From NCBI GenBank assembly GCA_027922465.2, contig BQMF02000664.1, forward strand, positions 62,001 to 126,000: a stretch of DNA of 64,000 bases. Reading direction: 5' to 3'. The stretch is from Turritopsis dohrnii (Eukaryota; Cnidaria; Hydrozoa; Anthoathecata; Oceaniidae). Each line of letters starts with the position of its first letter. Within the stretch, counting starts at the first letter, position 1. The notes below the pieces were generated by a model. That model saw only the letters and a program-made list of their open reading frames with translations. It did not search any database and was not told the DNA's origin. The position numbers and the translations under genes were made by a program. This document shows, one piece after another, positions 22,901 through 34,900 of this stretch.

Positions 22901-25900
22901 CGAGGATTTACAAAAATAGCAATTCTATCAAATTCGTTCTATTATGGAATCAATAGAATTATAGTGGACGGTTTCTATTTGTGGAAACTTTGAAAAGAGC
23001 TGTTGTTTCTTTAATCTTTAAATGAATGGGAACCAGGTAATCAATGTATTCTAATATGCTTACATGTGTTACCTGCAAATGCATATTTAAAAAAGTACAC
23101 ACTTGAAGAATATTGACGTCATTAAAATAAATCAAAACAAAAGAACGCACCTTGTTCATTAAAAATCAAAATAAAACCAAAGAATCATGAAGTAAAAGAT
23201 GAAAAGTTTTTTAATTATAACTGGTTTTAATAATGAACTTTCCAAAAATGGCGCATACGAATGTGATTTATAAACAAACCGCTGGACACTTCTTCATACG
23301 AAACTTGTTTACGTTTTCAACTTGTTTAAGTTGAAAATGTTTTTTGTGAAAAAATGGATTACTGTAAAAACGTTTTTTATAAAAACATTTTCAAAAAAAC
23401 GTTTTTAAAAACGTTTAAACGTTTTCAAAAAACGTTTTTAAAAACGTTTATAACGTTGCACACATAACAAGAAAACGTTTTTTCGTTAATGAAAAAACGT
23501 TTTTCAACAAAATGAAAAACGTTTAAACGTTTTATCGTTTGTTATCAAAATCCCCTGGAACATCACATATCTTGTGAACATGTAATGTCTGTTGAAAAAG
23601 GAATAAAGGTTTTGTTATTGCTATCGTAGAATATTTTGTCTCAAGAAGGAAATTGATTGATAGGAGAGGCCGTTAAAAAATTCCTTTCAAAACTTGGAAT
23701 TGAACATAAATCGTTTTGAGCATTTCGGCATGTAAGTTTATAAATTGCGGACCTGTGGTAGGCCTCAAAAACCAACATTATGGCTAAGGTCAACAAAATT
23801 TGGCTGGCTTACGTCCGGTAATTGACTTATCTTGGATTCCAAGGACTGTGTATGTATGTAGTGGAAGTTTGGAGCTTCCTAAGGGTGCCGAGCTGAACAA
23901 AAGTAGTTATCTGAATTCAAGGAAAAGCTAAAAAGCATCGCAATATGTATAAAATATAATTCACAATTTGTTGAAAATATCTTCACCAAATCGGTAGAAC
24001 ACTTCGCTAAAGTTAAAATTTTTTGGCCTGTGGCAAAACAACTTTAAAACGATAATTTGAACGCTGGAAGCGCGGAAAAATGTATGATTAAATATACAAA
24101 ATATTAAAGGTTCGTTTAATAACTTTAACGGTACATTTTGAATAAGCAAACAAACTTTTAGAAAAGCCCTTTCACTTTTTTTTGGTAATGCCACTGATTA
24201 CAGTAAAATGTTACACTCAAGTTAATTATGCTTGTATAATCATTTTCTTAGGGTTAGGGTTTAGGGAATTAGAGAGAGTTTACAAAACTTACAACACTGA
24301 TGCACTTTCGTCATCATTTTTTGAGACGTCATTTTCAGAATTAAAACCTGTCAAATTGTTTTACACGGGATTCTAGTTGTGTTATAATTGTAAAAAAAAA
24401 GGAGTAAAGTGTTAGGCTTGATAACATCTTATTCTATCAGGGATAAGAAAAGTTGCAATGGCTTGTCTTCCTTACGGCGTAATTTTAATGTGAATTAATA
24501 TGGAAATTACGCCTAGTCACAGGCCTGGTCGTAAGAGGCGTGCGATCGCACGCGCACGCCAACATTTATTTAGGCGTGTGGCAATCGCACACCTGGCTTG
24601 TTATGACAAGTGTGATAATAAATGTGACGTTCCAGGGGATTTTGATAACAAACGATATTAATGTTAATATCGTTATTATCGTTTATATCGTTAATGGAAC
24701 TACAGAGTAACGTTATTATCGTTAATATCGTTAATATCGTTAATATGGTAAGAGCACAGATTACCGTTACTATCGTCAAAAAGTTTTGTTCAAGACGTTT
24801 GTTTATACATTTCACATAGTTCTGAAATAACCGTGATTTAATTATTATTTTGCCAAATAGCAATCAATTCAAAACAAACTCGCTTGTTCATGACATGTAA
24901 ACTCTGATTCATTCAATTATAACATGCAGACATATTTTTCTAGAAATAACAAGTTTCCGAAAATCATTTTTATTTCATTTGTTATTACGGTACCTAGCAC
25001 AAATCTGAAAAGCCACTTAAAAATACGGTGTCATTCGATTTGGTAGTGTATTATTTTGAAATATACATTTGCAGGTAGCACGTGTTAGTGTATTAAATTG
25101 AACTTAGCTGGTTCTTATATTCATTTGCAGATTAAAGATACAGAAGTAAGTTCGAAAGCAGGCACGAGTAGAAACCGTCTGCTGTAATTCTTTTTTCTGA
25201 ATTGTTCGACGGGTTGCCATTCTATAAGCTCTTGAGAAAAAAACTTTACATTATTAAAGACGCGTTACATTAAAGTTTTTTTCGATAGCAAAAACTTTTA
25301 TTATTATTCTTTCAAAAGACATTTCACTTGCACTGGGTGAAGATGTTCCCTTAATTAAATTGATCACAACGTTTTCAGTGATCATTATTGATTTTTGTCA
25401 TTTCGTCGATAAGGTTTTCAAGTTCAACATTGGGATGAAGGACGAATGTAGGAAGGGAGGAATGAAAACATTTAAACGTCGGCTTGACGAGTTGCAAAAG
25501 TTCTCTTTTGAAATCCTCACCTTCGTTTAAATATAATATTACCTGTTTCCTTCAGTTTGTTATGAAGTTTATCTGAAAGGTTGTCTGAAAGTTGTGTTTA
25601 CACAGGGCTCTACTTGAGGGTAATTCTAAAAATATTGAATTTCTAACGCCGTAATCAAGCGAAAGAAAGATTAATATACACGAAATGGTTTCCTTGTCAC
25701 CAATAAAATGATCACATGTTTAATATTAATGTTATTATCGTTAATATCAAAAATATAGTTATTTTCTTACTATCATTTCGTAATTATAGTATATATAATA
25801 TTTATAACGATAATAGCGATATTAACGATATCAACAATAATAGCGCTATTAACTATAATAACGCAACGATGATTATTAGCGATAATATCGATAATTCTAT

Positions 25901-28900
25901 TGTTTTATTAACGATATTATCGTTAATAATTATTGTTAATATCGTTTGTTATCAAAATCCCCTGGAACGTCACAAATGTTCATTTAAAAGTCAACAAAAT
26001 CTGTCCCAAAACTTTGCTACCATTTCAGAAGTGAGGTCTCCGATTGATTTGAATTAAAATCAGTGCTCACAAATTTTATTCGTTTGGTAGTAGAAAACAA
26101 GCCTATTCCTCGAAATCCGCTGTGGAATGAAGAAGGAGCTTCATGTGCACGATTTTATTATGTATTATATTTAATTGTATTATGTAGTTTTCTCTTTCTT
26201 TTTAACGATGGAGAGTGATACAAATTTTTTTATTTTCAGGTTTATTTTTTATCTTTGTAAATTTTTGAATAAATTTTATTTACCGTCAAAGTAATCTTTT
26301 ATAGCTAACATTTTACGTTCCGAATTATTTTGTTGATTTCATCCCAAGCAAAACGACTGATTTTTATTCTTCCTAGTTTCATTTTGTCATTTATTTTATT
26401 TGCTTATAAGTATGTAATATATTATTTTCATCATTAATATTTTCGTTGACCTTATGTCAACTCGTCAGCGATAATTTTTGGAATACGTTAACGGTTAACG
26501 GTGATGACATTACATTGTGCACTGCGTGACGTCAGTTTTTTGCCGTTGTGGGACGTTGTTGTTGCCCCATTCTTCTTTTGCGTTTATTGATGATTGTCTT
26601 TCATTGATGTAGATGGATTCGGTTACTTGCCGTAACATAGCATCTCCGTGACACGCTGTCAAGATCTTTAATTCGAACTTGTTGTTTGTCATATGTTTGT
26701 GCTTCTCTTGTGTATGTCTATATAAAACAGAGTTCTTGTCTTTCTTTTCGTATGTTTTTAAATGTTCAGTATATCTTTCTGAAATGCTTCGTGCAGTTTC
26801 GCCAATATAGGTATCGCCACATTGGCAACTTATTTCATAATACTACTTTTCGGCTTTTGCAGTTGATATTGTTGTTGTTGCCGTTGCAGACTTTGCAGGT
26901 ATCGTCATTACATGTTGTATTGTTGAATGGGTTTGATCTAACAAGTTGTTGCTTTATTGTAGATCCTGCTTTTTCTATCACTTTAATCTTTAGGTTATTT
27001 GCTTTTATGATGTGTCGGAATTTTCTTTGTAATTCGCTATTCGGTGTCGATTCCACAAACAATACAGTGTCGTATTTATGAGGTTGGAACCAGTTGTTTC
27101 TTTTACAGTGTTTCTCATTCTCGCGTTCTTGTTTGTGCCAAAATTTTGAACGGTAGAGTGGGCAGATTCCATTTTTGGCATTATTGATGATGGTTGTAAA
27201 CTTTTGTTGTGCTCGTTTGTATATTAGTTTTTTATCGTATTGGTTATAGCCAGAGAATTGCATTCTATTAAGGAATTGTTGGATGTGCGTTTTTTGTTCG
27301 TTAGGGTTGCAGTAGGGTGAAATGTTGCGCATAATACGGACAAGGTCTGCAACAAGTACCGTATTTCCTCTATTAAGCGCCTGGGCGCTTATAAAATTTT
27401 TTCGAAAATTAGGAGGGCGTTTAAAAGAGGGGGGCGCTTAAAAAATTATTTCAAAAAACCCCTACATAAAATTATGAGAGGTGTTTAAAATAAATACTTA
27501 TTTCCACCTTTATTATTTTTTATAAAAACTATGTACGGAAAACAGAAGAAATATCAGCAGGCTTTTCACGGAATAAAAAGCAACGAGATTGAAGAAAAGG
27601 TCTCATAAATAACACATCGCGCGCGAAAATTTAGGCAAATCGCTCTCGTAAATCAATTTTGACGCGCGCGATTTTTAAATTTTGCTATAAACACTCGTCA
27701 AAAATGAGAATTACTCAGGTCTTTTCAAACATTCAGACAACTACAAAAATTTTGTTCGGCACCCTTAGAAAGTTTCAAACTTCCTCTACCTACTTCCATA
27801 ACGGAATCAGCCGATTTGCTTGTACTAGGAAAGTAGGCGGAGCCACTCCGAACACTAATAATGCAGAACCTTTCGAGATCGTGGCAAAATAAAAATTTTA
27901 CATCAAACTTTAGCATAAATTAGAATGAAATTGCAATAGAATGTCTTCATAAACAAAAAAAGAATCCGACAAAGTTATTACATCATTGCTTTTAGACTCC
28001 CATACATTCTTTGAATGAAAGAGGACGCAACATAGGAAAGAAAAAGAAAAAATATAGCTTTAAAAGGCTGCCTCTAATTAATCCTTTGTTTATCGTCGCC
28101 CGCGCGCATCTTAAAAATGATGCCAATAATCGCCACATTACATTTGATTATTAACATTTTAAACAAAAAATTAATTATTTATAACTTTTCTTCTTATTCT
28201 TCTTTTTCATTCTCTTCTTACCATTGTCCCAGTGCAATTTTAAATAATGTTTTTCATTGGCTACTTTCGCGACATGTTTTTGCAACGGAAGAAGAATTGA
28301 AAAGATTTTAAGTATCTTCACAAAATGTTTATCACATAATCTGATCCTTTAACAGGTGTATTAAGCAAAAAGAAATAAAAAAGATATCTCTAACTCATTG
28401 AATTTTATTAATTGAATTAAAACAATATCTTTCGAAAATTTTTTTCTTTCTTCCCCGGTATCAAAACAAATTGCGTTGCGTAACCAAGAAGAGAAGAGAA
28501 AAACAAACATTGGGATGCTTTTTATTTGAATCAAAAAATATAGAACCCAATGTAATTGACGAGAGCATTTAATTGATCGCCAACATCTTTTTACGAGCTC
28601 CCTACCTAGCGCGAGAGCGATCGATCGCGTCTTAATGAAAAGCCTGATCAGGTATGGTTCATGTAATGTTTTCCAACTCTATATCTATGTCGCCATCTTC
28701 TTAATGGGAGTCTATTAGAATGTTTGGATCATCTTCCATGTCTCGTTGAAAAGATCTACAAGCAGTTGGCTGACTGTTTTGGGTAGTTTCTAATAAGCGC
28801 CCGGGCGCTTATCTAGGATTTTGACTCTAGCATTGTAACTCTAATAAGCGTCCGGGCGCTTATTAGAGGGGGGCGCTTATAAAATTATTTTTGGATTAAC

Positions 28901-31900
28901 AGGGGCGCTTATTAGAGGGGGGCGCTTAAAAGAGGGGGGGCGCTAAAAAGAGGAAATACGGTATGTTTTTCTTTGATTCTTCTGGTAAAGCAGAATGTTT
29001 GTTGATTACGTGTTTACTGGACATAGGTTTCATATAGTGCGAGTGCATGATTTTGGGTTTTACTTCGTTGTTTGTAGTTACTTCTTCGATCCATATTTCG
29101 AGATCAAGTACGGGTAGGCGATTGTTCGGGTTATTTGATGGATAGTCGATTGTGACGGATATACTTGGATGGATTGTGTTTGCAATGAACTGGATGTGTT
29201 GCATTGTTTGTTTTTTGTTGGCATTATTCGAGTTAATGGCGATGTTGATGTCGTCTACGTATCGGCCATAGAGGTGTATAGTGTATGTGTGGTCAGTTAA
29301 TTTTCGGAGTAACTGTTTGTCCCACCAAACCATGAATAGAACAGCTACATCTCCGGCTATCAAATTTTACGTTCCGAATTTTCAAAAACATTGTTTCGTT
29401 TTATTAATTCATTCCCCGTGAAAATCCCATTATTTTTACATTATATGTTTCATATAGGTCCCCGAGACATTAAAATACTGGGTTGGCGTCAGTCTTGCTT
29501 AATGGAGGGGAAGGCTTCTTCAGCTTTGGTTGGCAACCTTCCTAGAGATGGTGTCTCGATAAAAACACCTGGTTGGCAAACCATAATTGTCTTTAGGGGC
29601 AGAGATACCACCCGGTCTACTTCGTCTACTAGTGTAGATGTGCTGCTTGCAGTGCTATATCTACTCTAGGATGATGAACACCGGTCTCCTTGTTGCTCTT
29701 GACTGTCTGACAAATGCTTGAGTCTATTCTCAATACTGCTTAGTTATCTATGTTGAGGGTGTTAGGATAGTAGTTTTACCTGATTGCTACTTTGCCGACT
29801 GGTAGTACATGAGCCCGAACTCTTTGCTAGCTACTTAGAGAGGCTGCTCTATCAACTGTCGAAAAATGGCGTTGCAGTAGTAGTGCCAAGTTGCGCTTGG
29901 ACGGCGCCCTGCTGCTGTAACGGTTTGCATCCTTAGAGGCCACAGCATTGCTTTTGTTACGACAATAGGTTCATAGCTAACAGCAAACCTATATTCAAAT
30001 GATCCTCTAGCACGAGTTCTCCAGCCAACACAACTTTGGATTTCTTTCTCATTATGAAAAAAATGTCAAATTCTAGTAAATCTAAATCGGGTACTCGTAA
30101 ATCGCCAACGTCTTTCTCACTTTCCTTCTCTAATATTCGTGGACTTCGTGGGAACTTCTCTCATTTGGAATCTTTTCTAGCCAACTCATCTCCTGACATT
30201 CTTGCTATTTGTGAAACTAATCTTAACCCTTCTATTAGCTCTTCTGACTTCGATGTACCTGGCTATCTTCCTATTAACCGCAAGGACTCATCTATTCTTA
30301 TGCACGGCCTTGGTATCTATGTTCGTGACTGTCTTCCTGTCAGTCGTCAATTGAATCTTGAATCTCCTGATGAATCTTTCATCTGTCTACGTCTTTCTCT
30401 CTTGCATTCAACTAGTTATCTTTTCTTTGTGTATCGCTCCCCATCTTCTCAGTCGTGCAGTGTCATCAATTCTATCTCGGAAAATATTGATAAAGCTCTC
30501 GTATCTCACCCTTCTGATAATATCTTTGTGTTTGGTGATTTCAATATTCATCATGCTGACTGGTTACCTTTCTCACACACTACCTCCCTATCTGGCATTG
30601 ACACTTTCAACTTTGCTATCTCTCACTCTCTTACTCAGCTTGTGAACTCTCCCACTCGTGTACCTGATCGAGCTGATCAGGAGCCTTCTTTACTTGACCT
30701 ATTCCTTTCATCTAACCCGAACATTTGCAAAACATCAACATCTGCTCCTTTGGGTAATTCTGATCATTCTGTTGTCAACGTAGCCATTGACTTTAATTCC
30801 GCTTGCCCACACGATCCACCTATTCATCGCAAACTTTATTCGTACCATCGTGGTGACTGGGACAGCTTTCGAGATTTGATTCGTGACCTGCCGGTTGATC
30901 ATATCTTTGCCTGTGATGCAGAGAGGTGTGCAGTGGAGATCTCTTCTTGGCTTCAGGTTGGTATTGATGAATTTGTTCCTTCTCGTAAATATCAGGTTAA
31001 ACCTCACTCTACACCCTGATTCTCTCCTGCCATTTCTGCTGCAATTGCCCATCATAATCATTTTTTCCATCGTTATCAACGTTGTAGTAGTGAAGACAAC
31101 AGGCGTCTTTTCACCAAAGCTCACAACGACTGTAAAAAAGTCATTGAGGAGGCTAAACGCACCTATCGAAATCTGGTCCATGATCGGCTTATATCTGAAT
31201 CTATTGGGTCTCGTGATTTCTGGCGTATCTATCGGAGCTTTTCTAATAAGGGTAAGTCTTTGATCCCACCACTCTTCAACGGTCCTGAGGTGTTGACATC
31301 TGCTGTTAGTAAGGCGGAGCTCTTTGCTAAACAGTTCAGCAGGAACTCCACCCTTGATGACACTGGTCATGTTTTGCCCGATATTGACTCCAGAACTGAC
31401 GTGGTTTTGTCTTCTCTGAACATAACTCCTAAGATGGTTTCGGATGTTATTAGTTCTCTCGACTCTTCTAAGGCTACTGGTCCCGATGAAATCCCTGTAA
31501 TCGTTCTGCAAAAATGCGCGCCTCAACTCTCTCCCATACTCTGTAGGCTATTCAGGAAGTGCATCGATGAATCTTGTTTTCCTTCTTGTTGGAAGATTGC
31601 TTCTGTTGTGCCTGTTTTCAAAAACTCTGGTGAGAGATCGGCCCCTTTATGCTATCGTCCTATTAGTCTTCTCTCTGTTATAAGTAAGGTCTTCGAATCA
31701 TTGATCAACTCTTCCATCACCCATCATCTAGAATCTCTTCATCTGTTCTCTGATCACCAGTATGGTTTCCGTTCTGGTCGTTCCACTGCTGATGCTCTGA
31801 CCGTCATCTCCGAACGTATATGTCAGTCCCTCAATGCTTGTGGTGAGACACGTGCTATTGCTCTTGACATCTCCAAGGCATTCAAACAAGGTTTGGCATC

Positions 31901-34900
31901 GTGGCCTTCTTCACAAGTTGAAGTCTTATGGCATTTCTGGTTCACTCTTGAATCTTATTAAGTCCTTTCTCAGTGGCAGGAGTATTAAGGTGGTTCTCGA
32001 TGGTCATTCGTCTTCTTCTTACTCTATTAATTCAGGGGTGCCTCAAGGTTCTGTCCTTGGTCCAACCCTCTTTCTCATTTTCATCAACGACCTTCCTGAT
32101 TGTATTCTCTGTAAACTTGCTATCTACGCTGACGACACTACTCTTTACTCGTCTCTTGAAAGGACTAAGGACTTGTTTGATAAGATTGAAATGGCTGCTG
32201 AGTTGGAGGACGATCTTAGGACAGTAGCTGAATGGGGTCAGAAATGGTTGGTTTCCTTCAATGCTTCGAAAACTAAGCTTCCCTCTATTAATCGTTGCAG
32301 GGACCCTGTAATTCCTTCTGTTCTTATGAATGGAAGTGAGCTTGCAGAGTCATCTCAGGTTCGTCTTTTAGGTTTAACCTTCACAAAGAATTTCACATGG
32401 AATTCTTACATCGAGTCCATTGCTAAATCTGCTGTTATGAAGGTTGGCTCACTTTTTCGGGTCCGTCACTTTCTTTCGGCTAAATCTATTATTTACATGT
32501 TTAAGGCCACTATTCGCCCTTGTCTTGAGTACTGCTGCCACCTTTGGGCTGGAGCCTCTGCTCATTGTCTTCATCTTCTCGATTGTATTCAGAAGCGCTT
32601 AGTTAACTTAGTTGGCCCTGATCTTTGTGCTGATCTTCACCCCCTCTTACATCGGAGAAACGTTGCTTCCCTGTCTCTTTTCTATAAATACTTTCATGGG
32701 CATTGTTCGGATGATTTGCATCAACTTACTCCTTCTCCTAAGACTTTCTCTCGGAACACTCGCCTCTCTTCGAATTCTCATCCTTTGACTGTTCAGGTCC
32801 CAACTTGCCATAAGAACTTTTATTCATCTAGCTTTTTCCCTCGGACTGCTCGCCTCTGGAATTCTCTCCCTCATAGTTGTTTTCCTGCTGAGTATGATCT
32901 ACAATCTTTTAAATCCAAGGTTAACCGCCACCTTGCTCTGTCTTTATAGCTCTTCTTCCTTTTCTCATCCCTCTCATCTGTCTTTATAACTCTTCCTTTT
33001 CTCATCTTGTAGCTTTCTGCCTAGTAGTGGCTTCGGCCTTGCAGGGAGCAACTCATTTAAAAAAAAAAAAAAAAAATATGACACATTTCAAATTTGACTT
33101 GATCATAATAAAGAATGAAGATCGTTGATCTTAACTGGAAGAATGGATCGCACATCTGTCAAAAATTTACACGAGCGCACGCCATAACTGATATCGTCAA
33201 TTAAGGCGTGCGATGACCACAAGTCTGCTAATTTTCTTACAACCAGGCTTGTAGTTAGCAGAATTTATTACGGCAAACAGGCGTAATTTTCTGGCAAATG
33301 GTCCCTTTTTGCTTTCTATGTCACAAATGGTCCCTGTTTGCTTTCCATGTCACAAGTGTTGGAATAAAGGATTGAGTTATAAATTACCTATTTGTATGTT
33401 TTATAATTTATCTATTTTAGACCAAGATCCACAAGCTGAACTGGTTGCACAATTGGCTCAGGGATTTTACAACAACAATATTTTTGGATTACTCGTTCAG
33501 AATTTGTCAAAACTTGATTTTGAGGTAAAATATTTTAGTGCTTATAATTAGTCAGCACCACCATGTAAAAGGAAGTACTTTAATTGGATGCAGTGCTGGC
33601 CTTGAACATGTTATATCCTCTTCTTCTTTTTAATATCAAAAAATAAATGAAAATAGTTAAACAAATGCGAAAATATAATTTTTAACCAGTATAACGAGGA
33701 ATGTCATTTCCCTCATGTTACCTGTTAATTCGGTCAGTGTAGCTGAATGGGGCATTTGATTCATTTTCTCATTTTAACTGATAGTAAAATTGCTGTTATT
33801 TGGACAGGTCTAGCATTAATGTGCATGAGAGAATGATAACAGTCAATGTCAAAAAGACGTTTATATGGGAACAAGAGACATAATTATTTTACAAAACCAA
33901 TCGTTCATTTTTGGTTACTATACTTAATTTAGGTGTTAAAATTCACTCTTAAAGTTGATATTTCTGTAAGCATTCTATAGGCAACCGGAGAAAATGTTTT
34001 CTTTGATAGGTGTGTAAAAATTAGAATATATTTGAAAATTTGAGGTGCAAAATTATAAGCATGAAAATTAAGAGGAGGCAGAGGGGAAGTACAACAGCAT
34101 TTGAGTGGTATTGTGACTGCATCAGTAAAAAACTCAACCACAGTTATAACGTTGTGACCAATCTTACTTATACTTTAATTATAGTATCTAGTGAGACCTA
34201 TGAAATGTAACAATAACATAATGTTACTAATTTCCTTTAACAACAAAGGAAGGCGAATATAAGAGTCAGTATACAATAACTCATGTTATTAAGTATCAGT
34301 TTTTTAAGTGCACTAAGCAAGATATCCTTAGCTTATATCCTAGTCATCTTTACAGTCAAGTTAAATAATTGCATCTTTAGAGTTCATGGTTCGATTCCAT
34401 GTAAGTTTTTGTCACTTACTTCTCGTATTGTCATGAGACTCTGCCAGCTTTTTGAAAAGAGTGTTTATATGGCTAGCTTCTGCTGTAGATGTGTCATATA
34501 GCTTCTTATCATCTGGCAAAGCTTCTTCTAATTGTTGGATATCAGTTTGTTGACAGATATTGACTTGTTGTGCATTATCGCCTTGTGTGGTATCGGCTTG
34601 TTGTAAAGTGTCGCCTTGTTGTGCAGGATCTGTTAGCTTTTATAGATTGGCTTGTTGTGGAGCGTCAGCTTGATGTTCAACATCAACTGGATGTTAAATA
34701 GCACCTTGCTGTTGATCAGTATCTTGATGGTGGTCATCTTGTTGATTGCTTTGAACACTGCTGTTGTGATGTTTGTTCCTAACGTCCATTTCAATCTCGA
34801 ATTCTTGGTAATTTGTTGGTTTCAGTAGCTCTTTCTTCTTCCAAGAGAGAATTAGTTCTTTTCTCCTTGGAGTGACTTTTTTTCTACGTTGCTACATTCA

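Noticed and set aside
30735..31526. 263-codon minus-strand frame
   Set aside because: It is the antisense shadow of the LINE endonuclease and reverse transcriptase frame.
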